A DNA stretch of 64,000 bases from Actinoplanes sp. DH11 (GCF_020873875.1 NZ_JAHWGU010000010.1:124001-188000); one strand, 5' to 3'; counted from the first letter of the stretch, positions 52,464-62,995 are shown. The notes: generated by a model not told the origin, from the letters alone. Translations and numbers: made by a program.

Positions 52464-53177
52464 TTACACAGCTGGCTTACGCAGCACGTAACCCACACCG
52501 CGGAGCGTATGGATCAGCCGGGGTTGCACGTTGTCCACCTTGCGGCGGAGGTAGGAGATGTAGGACTCGACGATGTTGTCGTCGCCGCGGAAGTCGTACT
52601 TCCAGACGTGGTCCAGGATCTGCGCCTTGGAGAGCACCCGGTTGGCGTTGAGCATCAGGTAACGCAGCAGCTTGAACTCGGTCGGCGAGAGCTGCACCCG
52701 GTTGCCGGCCCGGTAGACCTCGTGCGTCTCCTCGTCGAGCTCGAGGTCGGCGAAGACCAGGCGGGACGGCTGCTCGTCGCCGGCCGTGGTGCGGCGCAGC
52801 ACCGCCCGGATCCGGGCGGTGAGCTCCTCCAGGCTGAACGGCTTGGTCACGTAGTCGTCGCCGCCGAGGGTGAGTCCGCGGATCTTGTCGTCGGTGCCGT
52901 CCCGGGCGGTCAGGAAGACCACCGGCGTACGCTGCCCGCCCTCCCGCATCAGGCGGATCACCTCGAAGCCGTCGAGGTCGGGCAGCATGACATCGAGGAC
53001 GACGAGGTCAGGCGAGGAGTTGCGGGCGGCGCTGACGGCCGCGCTGCCACTTGTCGCGGTGGTGACGTCGAACCCGGCGAAACGCAGGCTGGCGGAAAGG
53101 AGCTCGAGGATGTTCGCGTCGTCCTCGACGACGAGCAACTTCGCCTCGCTCTGCTTGGGCTGGGTCTGAACGGCCAT
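52464..53177 (-). CDS. OmpR-family response regulator (MprA-like)
   Basis: A 237-residue regulator. The receiver domain has acidic pocket VVEDDANI, the phosphoryl-accepting Asp in LVVLDVMLPDLDG, and the Lys in VTKPFSLEEL. The DNA-binding winged helix (LSPTEFKLLRYLMLNANRVL, SYISYLRRKVD, TLRGVGYVLR) is OmpR type. The ATG 53177 (MAVQTQPKQSEAKLL) is chosen; the frame is open to 53216 without a ribosome site. It is the first gene of the regulator-kinase-HtrA operon. Confidence 0.95.
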   Translation of the reverse strand: MAVQTQPKQSEAKLLVVEDDANILELLSASLRFAGFDVTTATSGSAAVSAARNSSPDLVVLDVMLPDLDGFEVIRLMREGGQRTPVVFLTARDGTDDKIRGLTLGGDDYVTKPFSLEELTARIRAVLRRTTAGDEQPSRLVFADLELDEETHEVYRAGNRVQLSPTEFKLLRYLMLNANRVLSKAQILDHVWKYDFRGDDNIVESYISYLRRKVDNVQPRLIHTLRGVGYVLRKPAV

Positions 53178-53241
53178 GGCGCCATTCTTTACTCGTCTGC
53201 TGCGCCACGGCTGCACAGTTCCTGAAAATTATCTGTGAGGG

Positions 53242-54003
53242 TCACGCGGCCAGGCGGTAACCGCCTCCGCCCAGGCTGGCCTGCGCCGCCCGGGCCAGCG
53301 CGCGCCGGCCGGCACCGCTCTCCGGGCGCAGCGCCGGCGCGGTCACCAGCGTCACGGTCAGCCGGCGGACCCGGGCCACCCGCAGCACCGACTCCCACAG
53401 CGTCTCCGCGCCGAGGAAGGCGGCCTCGGCCGAGTCGTAGCTGATCGACATCGGCGTCACCGGCGCACCCGCGTCGATCGCGGCCTGGAACAGCGCCGGG
53501 CGGAACTGGCCCTGCTCGGTGCCGCAGAACGTCGTACCCTCCGGAAAGACCGCGACCGATCGGCCGCCGCGCAGCGCGGCAGCCACCTCGTCCACCGTCC
53601 GCGGCAGCGCCTTGGGCCGGGTCCGGTCGATGAAGATGGCGCCGCTGCGACCCGCGGTCGCGCCGATCCCCGGCCACTGCCGCACGTCGTGCTTCGCCAC
53701 CAGGCGCACCGGCATCATCGCGTGCAGGGCAACGACGTCCAGCCAGGAGACGTGGTTGGCGACCAGCAGGCTGCCCGGCCGCGGCGCCGGGCCGCGCCGG
53801 ACCAGGCGGACGCCGAGGACCGCGAGGATCGCCCGGGGCAGGACCCGCAGCGCGGCACCACCCAGCAGGGCCGCGGGCAGCAGACCCAGCAGGAGTACGG
53901 CCAGCAGACCGGCCACCCGCATCACGACGGTGATCGTCGAGGCGCGTGCCGAGTCACCCGGCCGGCAGTCGTTCCCGCACGCCGAGGCGGGCTGCCAGTT
54001 CAT
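53242..54003 (-). CDS. olsA: Lyso-lipid acyltransferase, PlsC family (OlsA-like)
   Basis: A 253-residue acyltransferase. One hydrophobic N-terminal segment (VAGLLAVLLLGLLPAALLGG) precedes the PlsC domain with NHVSWLDVVAL (HX4D) and SVAVFPEGTTF. The ATG overlaps the stop of the upstream GNAT-like gene (ATGA). That pairing is the olsB-olsA arrangement for ornithine lipids: OlsB N-acylates ornithine, OlsA adds the second acyl chain. Assignment rests on the pairing; alone, it would only be called PlsC-like. Confidence 0.82.
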   Translation of the reverse strand: MNWQPASACGNDCRPGDSARASTITVVMRVAGLLAVLLLGLLPAALLGGAALRVLPRAILAVLGVRLVRRGPAPRPGSLLVANHVSWLDVVALHAMMPVRLVAKHDVRQWPGIGATAGRSGAIFIDRTRPKALPRTVDEVAAALRGGRSVAVFPEGTTFCGTEQGQFRPALFQAAIDAGAPVTPMSISYDSAEAAFLGAETLWESVLRVARVRRLTVTLVTAPALRPESGAGRRALARAAQASLGGGGYRLAA

Positions 54004-54758
54004 CGCGTCGCGCCGAGGAAGTGCCGGCGGTACCGCGGGTCGAGCCGGTCCATCGAGAAGAGCACGTAGAAGTCGGCGCAGTCGAAGTCGGCGTCGTAGG
54101 CCGGTTCGCCGCAGACCCAGCTGCCCAGCCGCAGGTAACCGCGGAGCAGCGCCGGAACCGCCACCTTGGGGTCGCCGGTCAGGCCCTCGGCCGGGGTCCA
54201 CGGCCGCCGCGGACGGACGCGCAGGGCCGGCGGCGACAGATGCTTCGCGGTGATCCGTGCCCGCACGCCGGCCGCGGTGACGCCGCCGTCGGCGAGCGGC
54301 ACCGAGGCGCAGCCGCCGAGCCAGCGCAGGTTGTTGAGATGCATGTACCGGGCGATGCCGGCCCACATCAGGTTGACCACCGCGCCGGAGCGGTGGTCCG
54401 GGTGCACGCAGGACCGGCCGGTCTCGACCAGGTGGTCGCGCAGCGGCCGCAGGGCGCTCAGGTCGAACTCGCCGTCCGCGTACCGGCGTCCGGCCAGATC
54501 GGCGGCGCGGGGCGGGAGCATCCGATAGGTGCCCACCACCTCGCCGGTGGAGTCGTCCCGCACGATCAGGTGATCGCAGTACGGGTCGAACTCGTCGGCG
54601 TCGAGTCCGTCCGTGCCGGGGAGGGAAGCGCCGAGCTCGCCGGCGAAGACGTCGTGGCGCAGTCGCTGCGCGGCCTCGACGAGGCTCGCGTCGTCCGCGA
54701 TGAGGAGGGTGTAGCCGCTGGTCCCAGTGGGTGCGGCGGCCGTCATCAGAACTGCCAT
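54000..54758 (-). CDS. olsB: GNAT-like N-acyltransferase (OlsB-like, Acetyltransf_5)
   Basis: A 252-residue protein of the OlsB/hemolysin-like acyltransferase family. ADDASLVEAAQRLRHDVFAG, DEFDPYCDHLIVRDDSTGEV, VGTYRMLPP and VETGRSCVHPDHRSGAVVNL are its typical segments, ending in CADFYVLFSMDRLDPRYRR. It would transfer a 3-hydroxyacyl group from ACP to ornithine. A start at 54746 is also open; neither has a strong ribosome site. It is the first gene of the pair and diverges from the next gene by 94 bp. Confidence 0.82.
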   Translation of the reverse strand: MAVLMTAAAPTGTSGYTLLIADDASLVEAAQRLRHDVFAGELGASLPGTDGLDADEFDPYCDHLIVRDDSTGEVVGTYRMLPPRAADLAGRRYADGEFDLSALRPLRDHLVETGRSCVHPDHRSGAVVNLMWAGIARYMHLNNLRWLGGCASVPLADGGVTAAGVRARITAKHLSPPALRVRPRRPWTPAEGLTGDPKVAVPALLRGYLRLGSWVCGEPAYDADFDCADFYVLFSMDRLDPRYRRHFLGATR

Positions 54759-54852
54759 GCCATCTGTGTAAGGGTGACAACTGCCGATGGCGTGTCGGCT
54801 CAGGTGGCGATGCGTGACCGGTTGATGAACGACGTGTGCGAGAGTCGGTCGC

Positions 54853-55497
54853 ATGCTGATCCCGGAACGCTTCAACGGCCCGCCCGGAACCGGCAACGGC
54901 GGGTGGTGCGCCGGCGTCTTCGCCCAGGCCGCGGGCCTGCGGCCGGCAGAGGTGACGCTACGGGTCCCGCCTCCGCTCGGCGTCGAGCTGGAGCTGCGCG
55001 ACGGCGCCGTGAGGCACGGCGACACGCTCGTCGCCACGCTGGCCGAGGGGTCGCCGGGCGACGGCGTCCCACCGGTCCCCCGTTCCGAGGCCGTCGCCGC
55101 GTCCCGGCGCTACCCCGGCTTCACCGCGCATCCCTTCCCGACGTGCTTCGTCTGCGGACCGGACCACCCGGACGGCCTGCGGATCTTCCCGGGGGTGCTG
55201 CCGGACGGGCGGACCGCAGCGCCGTGGACGGTCCCGGACGACGTCTCGGAGCCGGCCGTGTGGGCCGCGCTGGACTGCCCGGGCGGGTGGGCGGCGATCG
55301 CGACCGGCCGGCCGTACGTGCTGGGCCGGATCACCGCGGCGATCGACGAGCTGCCCGCACCCGGCGACGAGTGCGTGGTGGTCGGCGCGGCGTCGTCGAT
55401 CGAGGGCCGCAAGGCGACCGTCGACTCGGCCGTCCACGGACCGGACGGCCGCCGGTTGGCCGTGGCCCGGGCCACCTGGATCGCCCTGCCGCACTGA
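54853..55497 (+). CDS. Hypothetical protein, possible hotdog-fold thioesterase
   Basis: A 214-residue soluble protein. FNGPPGTGNGGWCAGVFAQA at the N-terminus and the C-terminal region (LDCPGGWAAIATGRPYVLGR, VVVGAASSIEGRKATVDSAV) resemble hotdog-fold acyl-CoA thioesterases, and a CFVCG motif lies between (FPTCFVCGPDHPDGL). The resemblance is by pattern only. Divergent from olsBA, so it may share that lipid setting. Confidence 0.7.
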   Translation: MLIPERFNGPPGTGNGGWCAGVFAQAAGLRPAEVTLRVPPPLGVELELRDGAVRHGDTLVATLAEGSPGDGVPPVPRSEAVAASRRYPGFTAHPFPTCFVCGPDHPDGLRIFPGVLPDGRTAAPWTVPDDVSEPAVWAALDCPGGWAAIATGRPYVLGRITAAIDELPAPGDECVVVGAASSIEGRKATVDSAVHGPDGRRLAVARATWIALPH

Positions 55498-55676
55498 CCG
55501 GGCGTCATGATCCCGGGCGGGGAACACCACATCGCGAGACGATGTTCACAATTGGTGAGCAGATGCAACCTGACAAGGCCGTTGGTCACAGAGTGGACGT
55601 CCGAGTGGAGGTCGCTCACACACGGCGTAGCCTTGACGGGAATCCTACCCGTCCCACGTGACGGAGCGGTCACGTG

Positions 55677-58600
55677 ATGACAAACACGGTGAAAGAGGCG
55701 AACGCGGCAGTGTCGACGCAGCAGACTTCGCAGGACAATCCACTCGCGGACTTCGGTCCCAACGAGTGGATCGTCGATGAGATGTACCAGCGATACCTGG
55801 CCGACCCCGCCAGTGTCGACCCTGCCTGGCACGACTTCTTCGCCGACTACAAGCCGGCGACCGCCTCAGGCTCGATCGCCACACCGGACGAGGCCACCGC
55901 GGCGAACGCCGCCGCGACCGCGGCGAAGGCCGGCACCGACGCGCCCGCCGCGGCCACGGTCGCGACGCCCAAGCCGGTGACCCCGCCGGCCGCGCCGAAG
56001 CCCGCCGCCGCACCGGCCGCGGCCCCGGCCAAGCCGGCCGCCGCGCCCAAGCCGGCGGCGGCGCCCAAGGCCGCCGCGAACGGTGACGCGCCCGGCGAGG
56101 CGAAGACCACCACGCTCCGCGGCGTCGCCGCGAAGATCGTGCAGAACATGTCGGCCTCGCTCGAGGTCCCGACCGCCACCTCGGTGCGCTCGGTCCCGGC
56201 CAAGCTGATGGTCGACAACCGCATCGTGATCAACAACCACCTCTCCCGTGGTCGCGGCGGCAAGGTCAGCTTCACCCACCTGATCGGCTGGGCACTGATC
56301 CGCGCGGTCCGCATGCACCCGGAGATGAACAACTCGTTCGCCACGGTCGACGGCAAGCCGGCGCTGGTCCAGCCGGAGCACATCAACCTGGGCATCGCCA
56401 TCGACCTGGCGAAGAAGGACGGCTCCCGCACCCTGGTCGTGCCGTCCATCAAGAACTGCGAGCAGCTCGACTTCCGGCAGTTCTGGCAGGCGTACGAGGA
56501 CGTCGTCCGCCGCGCCCGCCGCAACGAGCTGACCATGGACGACTACTCCGGCACCACGATCTCGCTGACCAACCCCGGCGGCATCGGCACCGTGCACTCC
56601 ATCCCGCGTCTGATGACCGGGCAGAGCGCGATCATCGGCGTCGGCGCGATGGAGTACCCGGCGCCCTGGTCCGGCATGAGCGACGAGACGCTGACCGAGC
56701 ACGGCGTCAGCAAGGTCACCACGCTGACCAGCACCTACGACCACCGGGTCATCCAGGGTGCGCAGTCCGGCGAGTTCCTCAAGGTGATGCACGAGCTGCT
56801 GCTCGGCAACCACGGCTTCTACGACGAGATCTTCACCTCGCTGCGGATCCCGTACGAGCCGGTCCGCTGGGTGCGCGACGTGGTCCGCACCTCCGAGGGC
56901 CAGATCAGCAAGGCGGCCCGGGTCGTCGAGCTGATCCACGCCTACCGGGTGCGCGGTCACCTGATGGCCGACACCGACCCGCTCGAGTTCACCATCCGCA
57001 AGCACCCCGACCTGGACGTGCTTCAGCACGGCCTGACCCTGTGGGACCTGGACCGCACCTTCCCGGTCGGCGGCTTCGCCGGCAAGGAGAAGATGAAGCT
57101 GCGTGACGTCCTGGGCGTGCTGCGCGACAGCTACTGCCGTCGCGTCGGCATCGAGTACATGCACATCCAGGACCCGGAGGAGCGCCGCTGGGTCCAGGAG
57201 CGCATCGAGGTCAAGTACACGAAGCCGGACACCGCGGAGCAGAAGCACATCCTCCACCGGCTCAACGCGGCCGAGGCGTTCGAGACCTTCCTGCAGACGA
57301 AGTACGTCGGCCAGAAGCGGTTCTCGCTGGAGGGCGGCGAGTCGCTGATCCCGCTGCTCGACACGATCCTGCAGTCGTCGGCCGAGGCCGGTCTCGACGA
57401 GATGGTGATCGGCATGGCCCACCGCGGCCGGCTGAACGTGCTCACCAACATCGTCGGCAAGCCGTACGAGAAGATCTTCAACGAGTTCGAGGGTCAGATG
57501 GACCCGCGCTCGGCGCACGGGTCGGGTGACGTCAAGTACCACCTCGGCCAGACCGGGAAGTACACGACCCCGGACGGCGAGCACTCCACCACGGTCAGCG
57601 TGGTCGCCAACCCGTCGCACCTGGAGGCCGTGGACCCGGTGCTCGAGGGCATCGTCCGGGCCAAGCAGGACCGCCTGGACCTGGGCCTGCACGGCTACAC
57701 GGTGCTGCCGCTGCTGGTGCACGGCGACGCCGCGTTCGCCGGTCAGGGCGTGGTCGCCGAGACGCTCAACCTGTCGCAGCTGCGCGGTTACCGGACCGGT
57801 GGCACGGTGCACGTCATCGTGAACAACCAGGTCGGCTTCACCACCGCGCCGGAGTACAGCCGCTCCTCGATGTACTCCACCGACGTCGCCCGGATGGTCG
57901 AGGCGCCGATCTTCCACGTGAACGGCGACGACCCGGAGGCCGTGGTCCGCGTCGCGAAGCTCGCCTTCGAGTACCGCCAGACGTTCAACAAGGACGTCGT
58001 GATCGACATGATCTGCTACCGCCGGCGCGGTCACAACGAGGGCGACGACCCCTCGATGACCAACCCGCGGATGTACCAGATCATCGACACCAAGCGCAGC
58101 GTGCGGAAGCTCTACACCGAGGAGCTGATCGGCCGCGGCGACATCACCGTGCAGGAGGCCGAGGAGCAGCTGCGCGACTACCAGGGCCGGCTCGAGGAGG
58201 TCTTCAAGGCCACCCGGGACACCGGCGGCACGCCGCCCCGGCCGCGCAGCCTCATCGAGGAGCGCGAGCCCGAGGTGGAGACGGCGGTCGACGCCGCCGT
58301 GGTCCGCTCGGTCGGCCAGGCGCACGTCGAGCTGCCCGAGGGATTCACCCCGCACAAGCGGGTCCAGCAGCTGCTGGACCGGCGCGCCAAGATGTCCAGC
58401 GACGGCGGCATCGACTGGGGCTTCGGCGAGCTGATCGCGTTCGGGTCGCTGCTGCACCAGGGCGTCACGGTCCGGCTGGCCGGCCAGGACTCCCGGCGGG
58501 GCACCTTCACCTCCCGGCACGCCGCCATCGTCGACGCGAAGACCGGCAAGGACTTCCTGCCGATCTCCTCGCTGGCCACCGGCTCGGCGCGGTTCTTCGT

Positions 58601-59450
58601 GCACGACTCGCTGCTCAGCGAGTACGCGGCGATGGGCTTCGAGTACGGCTACTCGGTGGAGAACCCGGACGCGCTGGTCCTCTGGGAGGCCCAGTTCGGT
58701 GACTTCGTCAACGGCGCGCAGTCGATCGTGGACGAGTTCCTCTCCTCCGGCGAGGTGAAGTGGGGCCAGCAGTCGTCGCTGGTGCTGCTCCTGCCGCACG
58801 GCATGGAGGGCCAGGGCCCGGACCACTCGTCCGGCCGCCCGGAGCGCTTCCTGCAGCTCTGCGCGCAGGACAACATGCGGGTGGCGAACCCGACCACCCC
58901 GGCGAACTACTTCCACCTGCTGCGGCGTCAGGCGCTGAGCACCAAGCGCAAGCCGCTGGTGGTCTTCTCGCCGAAGTCGCTGCTGCGCCACAAGCAGGCG
59001 GTGTCGTCGGTCGCCGACTTCACCCAGGGCACGTTCCAGCCGGTGCTGGGCGACACCGGGGTCAACGGCACGCCGCTCGACGCCGGTTCGGTGAAGCGGG
59101 TGCTGCTCTGCTCCGGCAAGGTCTACTACGACCTGCAGCAGGCGCGGGCCGACCGGGGCATCACCGACACCGCGATCATCCGGATGGAGCAGATCTACCC
59201 GCTGCCCGTCGAGGAGCTCAAGGCGATCCTGGCGCAGTACCCGAACGCCGAGGACTTCGCCTGGGTGCAGGAGGAGCCGGCCAACCAGGGTGCCTGGTCG
59301 TTCGTCGCGCTCAACCTGCTCGAGCACCTCGAGGGTGTCCGGCTGCGGCGGATCTCCCGCCCGGCGGCGGCCGCACCGGCGGTCGGCTCGGCCAAGATGC
59401 ACGACGCCGAGCAGGCGGCGCTGGTCGAGGCCGCGCTGCCGCGCCCGTGA
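55677..59450 (+). CDS. kgd: Multifunctional 2-oxoglutarate dehydrogenase/decarboxylase (E2-E1 fusion)
   Basis: A 1257-residue enzyme of the TCA cycle. A short SucA-like N-terminus ([20 protein letters not shown]) is followed by an Ala/Pro-rich linker, an E2 acyltransferase-like domain ([34 protein letters not shown], where the usual HxxxD lacks its Asp) and the thiamine-dependent E1 ([34 protein letters not shown]). This is the actinobacterial Kgd/OdhA form. The GTG at 55674 directly before the ATG is an alternative start; GGAGCGG precedes both. Its stop codon lies in a 40-bp tandem repeat. Confidence 0.97.
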   Translation: MTNTVKEANAAVSTQQTSQDNPLADFGPNEWIVDEMYQRYLADPASVDPAWHDFFADYKPATASGSIATPDEATAANAAATAAKAGTDAPAAATVATPKPVTPPAAPKPAAAPAAAPAKPAAAPKPAAAPKAAANGDAPGEAKTTTLRGVAAKIVQNMSASLEVPTATSVRSVPAKLMVDNRIVINNHLSRGRGGKVSFTHLIGWALIRAVRMHPEMNNSFATVDGKPALVQPEHINLGIAIDLAKKDGSRTLVVPSIKNCEQLDFRQFWQAYEDVVRRARRNELTMDDYSGTTISLTNPGGIGTVHSIPRLMTGQSAIIGVGAMEYPAPWSGMSDETLTEHGVSKVTTLTSTYDHRVIQGAQSGEFLKVMHELLLGNHGFYDEIFTSLRIPYEPVRWVRDVVRTSEGQISKAARVVELIHAYRVRGHLMADTDPLEFTIRKHPDLDVLQHGLTLWDLDRTFPVGGFAGKEKMKLRDVLGVLRDSYCRRVGIEYMHIQDPEERRWVQERIEVKYTKPDTAEQKHILHRLNAAEAFETFLQTKYVGQKRFSLEGGESLIPLLDTILQSSAEAGLDEMVIGMAHRGRLNVLTNIVGKPYEKIFNEFEGQMDPRSAHGSGDVKYHLGQTGKYTTPDGEHSTTVSVVANPSHLEAVDPVLEGIVRAKQDRLDLGLHGYTVLPLLVHGDAAFAGQGVVAETLNLSQLRGYRTGGTVHVIVNNQVGFTTAPEYSRSSMYSTDVARMVEAPIFHVNGDDPEAVVRVAKLAFEYRQTFNKDVVIDMICYRRRGHNEGDDPSMTNPRMYQIIDTKRSVRKLYTEELIGRGDITVQEAEEQLRDYQGRLEEVFKATRDTGGTPPRPRSLIEEREPEVETAVDAAVVRSVGQAHVELPEGFTPHKRVQQLLDRRAKMSSDGGIDWGFGELIAFGSLLHQGVTVRLAGQDSRRGTFTSRHAAIVDAKTGKDFLPISSLATGSARFFVHDSLLSEYAAMGFEYGYSVENPDALVLWEAQFGDFVNGAQSIVDEFLSSGEVKWGQQSSLVLLLPHGMEGQGPDHSSGRPERFLQLCAQDNMRVANPTTPANYFHLLRRQALSTKRKPLVVFSPKSLLRHKQAVSSVADFTQGTFQPVLGDTGVNGTPLDAGSVKRVLLCSGKVYYDLQQARADRGITDTAIIRMEQIYPLPVEELKAILAQYPNAEDFAWVQEEPANQGAWSFVALNLLEHLEGVRLRRISRPAAAAPAVGSAKMHDAEQAALVEAALPRP

Positions 59451-59515
59451 CGATCGGAAAGCGTCCGTGACGCGCGGACATCGCCCGTGACGATCGGAAA
59501 GCGTCCGTGACGCGC
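59443..59515. repeat. 40-bp period tandem repeat at the kgd stop
   Basis: A 33-bp unit, beginning GCCCGTGACGATCGGAAAGC and ending CGTCCGTGACGCGC-like, occurs at 59443 and 59483. The first copy includes the last codons and TGA of kgd. The second repeats that gene end out of its coding context. Confidence 0.9.
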
Positions 59516-59525
59516 TGAAACAGGT

Positions 59526-59556
59526 GGGGCCGCTGTCGGGAAACCGCAGCGGCCCC
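59526..59556 (+). terminator. Terminator hairpin after kgd
   Basis: A 10-bp perfect stem (GGGGCCGCTG with CAGCGGCCCC) closes an 11-nt loop and lies between kgd and the next small gene, followed by GCTTACT. It may attenuate rather than block read-through. Confidence 0.75.
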
Positions 59557-59571
59557 GCTTACTATCCGCAC

Positions 59572-59751
59572 ATGTACTTCACCGACCGTGGCATCGAAGA
59601 GCTCGTCCAGAGGCGCGGCGAGGAGACCGTGACCCTCGAGTGGATCGGCGAGCAGCTGCGCACCTTCGTCGACATGAACCCGGAGTTCGAGACCCCGATC
59701 GAGCGGTTCGCGACCTGGCTGGCCCGCGACGACGAGGACGACGACGAGTAA
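59572..59751 (+). CDS. Small conserved acidic protein, 59 residues (DUF6104-like)
   Basis: MYFTDRGIEELVQRRGEETV, then TLEWIGEQLRTFVDMNPEFE and a D/E-rich tail. This is a strongly conserved actinobacterial small protein, usually found next to kgd as here. Function unknown. The ATG at 59572 gives the family N-terminus; the frame is open further upstream through the terminator. Confidence 0.9.
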   Translation: MYFTDRGIEELVQRRGEETVTLEWIGEQLRTFVDMNPEFETPIERFATWLARDDEDDDE

Positions 59752-59819
59752 CGTGGATCTCCTGCGGAACGGGACTTTCGGCCCGGTCGGACACGGTTCC
59801 GGCCGGTAGGTTGAGTCTC

Positions 59820-61892
59820 GTGGCACGCAGTGTGTACGTAGCGGGCTTGGGCCCCGGCGTCGGCAAGGGAACCGTGGCGCTCGGCATCGTCGAGCTGTTG
59901 TCCCGGCGGGTGGCGCGGGTGGCGGTGTTCCGGCCGCTGGTCTCCGGCACGGGCCCGGATCCCCTGCTCGCCGTCCTGCGCGAGCGCTATCCCGGGCCGG
60001 TGGCGGCCGAGGACTCGTTCGGCGTCACCCTGGCCGAGGCGACCGCGCTGGTCGCCGACGGCCGGCGGGAGGAGCTGATCGGCCGGATCGTGGAGCGTTA
60101 CCGGGCGGTTGAGCGGCAGAGCGCAGCCGTGGTCATCATCGGCAGCGACTTCACCGACAAGCCCGCCGAGGGCCACGAGGAACTGCCCCGGGAGCTGGCC
60201 TTCAACGCCCGGCTGGCGACCGAGTTCGGCAGCGTCGTGGTGCCGGTGGTCAGTGGTGAGGGACGGACACCCGAGTCGCTTGCGGCGGCGACGCGCAGCG
60301 CGTACCACTCGCTCGTCGATCTTGGCGCGACGGTGACCGCGGTGATCGCGAACCGGGTGCCGGAAGCCGCCTCGGGCGGCGCCCCGGCGAGCCTGCCGGT
60401 GCCGGTCTGGGTCCTGCCGGAGGTGCCGGTGATCGCGGCGCCCACGGTGGGCGAGGTCGCTGCGGCGCTGGACGCCGAGGTCTTCACGGGTACGGCCGGA
60501 GCCCTCGACCGGGACGTCCTGGACTACGTGGTCGGGGCCGCGCAGGTCCCCACCGTCCTGGCACACCTGACCGAGGGCGCCCTGCTCATCACCCCCGGCG
60601 ACCGGGCGGACCTGCTGGTCGCCGCGAGCGCCGCGCACGCCGCCGGCACGGCCACGCTGTCCGGGCTGGTGCTGACCCTCGGTGAGCCGCCGGACCGGCG
60701 CGCGGTCGAGGTGATCGAGCGGCTGAACACCGGGCTGGCCATCCTGATCGCCAAGTCGGACAGCTACCACACCATCTCCGCGGCCGGCCGGATCAAGGCC
60801 GGGCTGAGCACCCCGCGCAAGGTGGAGGCGGCCCTCGGCGTCTTCGAGGAGTACGTGGACACCGCCGAACTGGCCCGGCTGCTCGACGTCGCCCGGTCCA
60901 GCCGGGTGACCCCGCTGATGTTCGAGAACGACCTGATCGACCGGGCCCGCGCCGACCGCCGCCACCTGGTGCTGCCGGAGGGCGGCGAGGAACGGATCCT
61001 GCGGGCCGCGGAGACCCTGCTGCGGCGTGGCGTCGCCGACCTCACCCTGCTGGGCGACCCCGCCGAGATCACCCGGCGGGCCCGGGAGATCGGCGTGGAG
61101 ATCGGCGGGGCGCAGCTGGTGGACCCGGCCGCCAGCCAGTGGCGGGAGGACTTCGCGAGCCGCTACGCCGAGCTGCGCAAACACCGGGGCGTGACGCTCG
61201 ACCTGGCGTACGACGTGGTCCGCGACGTCAACTACTTCGGCACCCTGATGGTGGCCGCCGGCCTGGCCGACGGCATGGTCTCCGGCGCGACGCACACCAC
61301 CGCCGCCACCATCCGGCCCGCCTTCGAGATCATCAAGACGGTGCCGGACGTGTCGGTGGCGTCGAGCGTCTTCTTCATGCTGCTCGCCGACCGGGTGCTC
61401 GTCTACGGCGACTGCGCGGTCAACCCCGACCCGGACGCGGCCCAGCTCGCCGACATCGCGCTCTCCTCCGCGCAGACCGCTGCCGCCTTCGGCATCGAAC
61501 CGCGGGTCGCGATGCTCTCCTACTCCACCGGCAGCTCCGGTTCGGGCGCCGACGTGGACAAGGTGGCGGCGGCGACCGCGCTGGTCCGCGAGCGGCGGCC
61601 GGACCTGCCGGTCGAAGGACCGATCCAGTACGACGCGGCGATCGACCCGGCCGTGGCCGCGGCGAAGGTGCCGGACAGCACCGTGGCCGGCCGGGCGACC
61701 GTCTTCGTCTTCCCGGACCTGAACACCGGCAACAACACGTACAAGGCCGTGCAGCGGTCCGCCAACGCGGTCGCGGTGGGTCCGGTGATGCAGGGCCTCA
61801 ACGCGCCCGTCAACGACCTGTCCCGGGGCGCCACGGTCAAGGACATCGTCAACACGGTCGCGATCACGGCGATCCAGGCGGGAGCGAGATGA
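59820..61892 (+). CDS. pta: Phosphate acetyltransferase
   Basis: A 690-residue long-form Pta, making acetyl phosphate from acetyl-CoA. The N-terminus is a dethiobiotin-synthetase-like P-loop domain (VYVAGLGPGVGKGTVALGIV). A DRTGG-like middle domain follows, and then the C-terminal catalytic domain (LPEGGEERILRAAETLLRRG, SYSTGSSGSGADVDKVAAAT, PDLNTGNNTYKAVQRSANAV). GTG start at 59820. The ackA gene overlaps its stop (ATGA), forming the acetate pathway operon. Confidence 0.97.
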   Translation: MARSVYVAGLGPGVGKGTVALGIVELLSRRVARVAVFRPLVSGTGPDPLLAVLRERYPGPVAAEDSFGVTLAEATALVADGRREELIGRIVERYRAVERQSAAVVIIGSDFTDKPAEGHEELPRELAFNARLATEFGSVVVPVVSGEGRTPESLAAATRSAYHSLVDLGATVTAVIANRVPEAASGGAPASLPVPVWVLPEVPVIAAPTVGEVAAALDAEVFTGTAGALDRDVLDYVVGAAQVPTVLAHLTEGALLITPGDRADLLVAASAAHAAGTATLSGLVLTLGEPPDRRAVEVIERLNTGLAILIAKSDSYHTISAAGRIKAGLSTPRKVEAALGVFEEYVDTAELARLLDVARSSRVTPLMFENDLIDRARADRRHLVLPEGGEERILRAAETLLRRGVADLTLLGDPAEITRRAREIGVEIGGAQLVDPAASQWREDFASRYAELRKHRGVTLDLAYDVVRDVNYFGTLMVAAGLADGMVSGATHTTAATIRPAFEIIKTVPDVSVASSVFFMLLADRVLVYGDCAVNPDPDAAQLADIALSSAQTAAAFGIEPRVAMLSYSTGSSGSGADVDKVAAATALVRERRPDLPVEGPIQYDAAIDPAVAAAKVPDSTVAGRATVFVFPDLNTGNNTYKAVQRSANAVAVGPVMQGLNAPVNDLSRGATVKDIVNTVAITAIQAGAR

Positions 61893-62995
61893 CCCGGGTA
61901 CTCGTGCTCAACTGCGGTTCCTCATCGGTCCGCTACCGGCTCTACGACGGCGACGAGGTGCTCACCAAAGGTCTGATCCAGCGGATCGGCGAGGCCGACG
62001 GGGACGCCGCCGACCACGACGAGGCCCTGCGGACCCTGATGGACCGGGTCGACCTGACCGGGCTGGCCGCGGTCGGGCACCGGGTGGTGCACGGCGGCGA
62101 GCGGTTCACCTCGTCCACTGTCGTCGACGAGGACGTCCTCACCGCGATCGAGGAGCTCATCCCGCTCGCGCCGCTGCACAACCCGGGCGCGCTGACCGGC
62201 CTGCGGGTGGCCCGCAAACTGCTGCCCGACGTGCCGCAGGTCGCCGTCTTCGACACCGCGTTCCACGCCACCATCCCGCCCGAGGGCGCGCTCTGGGCGA
62301 TCGACCGGGAACTCGGACAGCGGTGGGGGCTGCGCCGCTACGGCTTTCACGGGACGTCGCACGCCTACGTGTCACGGGAGACGGCACGGGTGATCGGCAA
62401 GCCGGTCGGCGAGGCGAACGTGATCACCCTGCACCTGGGCAACGGGGCGAGCGCGACAGCGGTACGGGGTGGACGCAGCGTGGCCACCTCGATGGGGATG
62501 ACCCCGCTGCCGGGCCTGGTGATGGGCACCCGATCGGGTGACATCGACCCCAGCCTGATCTTCCACCTGCACCGGGTGGCCGGGCTCTCCCTCGACGAGA
62601 TCGAGGACATGCTGACCCGCCGGTCCGGGTTGCTCGGGCTCTCCGGCGCCAACGACATGCGTACGGTCCTGGACCGCCGCGACGCCGACGCCGCGCTGGC
62701 GTTCGACCTCTACTGCCGGCGGATCCGGGAGTACGTCGGTTCCTACCTGGCCGTGCTCGGCCGGGTCGACGCCATCACCTTCACCGCCGGGGTCGGCGAG
62801 AACGCGCCACGGGTCCGGGAGCACACGCTCGCCGGGCTGGAGGCGCTCGGCATCATGGTCGACCCGGACCGCAACGCCCGCAACGACCTGGTCATCTCCC
62901 CGGACGACGCACCGGTCACGGTCTGCGTGGTGCCCACCGAGGAGGAACTGGAAATCGCCGCGGAGGCCCGCCGCGCCGTCGCCGCCCTGTCCTAG
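61889..62995 (+). CDS. ackA: Acetate kinase
   Basis: A 368-residue ASKHA-fold kinase interconverting acetyl phosphate/ADP and acetate/ATP. RVLVLNCGSSSVRYRLYDGD, GHRVVHGGERF, YGFHGTSHAYVS, HLGNGASATAV and FTAGVGENAPRVRE are all canonical. Length is a little short of the usual 400, as seen in several actinobacteria. It starts at 61889 in the pta stop. The stop codon is inside the first unit of a 24-bp tandem repeat. Confidence 0.97.
   Translation: MTRVLVLNCGSSSVRYRLYDGDEVLTKGLIQRIGEADGDAADHDEALRTLMDRVDLTGLAAVGHRVVHGGERFTSSTVVDEDVLTAIEELIPLAPLHNPGALTGLRVARKLLPDVPQVAVFDTAFHATIPPEGALWAIDRELGQRWGLRRYGFHGTSHAYVSRETARVIGKPVGEANVITLHLGNGASATAVRGGRSVATSMGMTPLPGLVMGTRSGDIDPSLIFHLHRVAGLSLDEIEDMLTRRSGLLGLSGANDMRTVLDRRDADAALAFDLYCRRIREYVGSYLAVLGRVDAITFTAGVGENAPRVREHTLAGLEALGIMVDPDRNARNDLVISPDDAPVTVCVVPTEEELEIAAEARRAVAALS

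Noticed and set aside
55866..59402. 1178-codon minus-strand open frame opposite kgd
   Set aside because: It mirrors kgd codons and contains only Val/Leu/His/Arg-rich shadow sequence.
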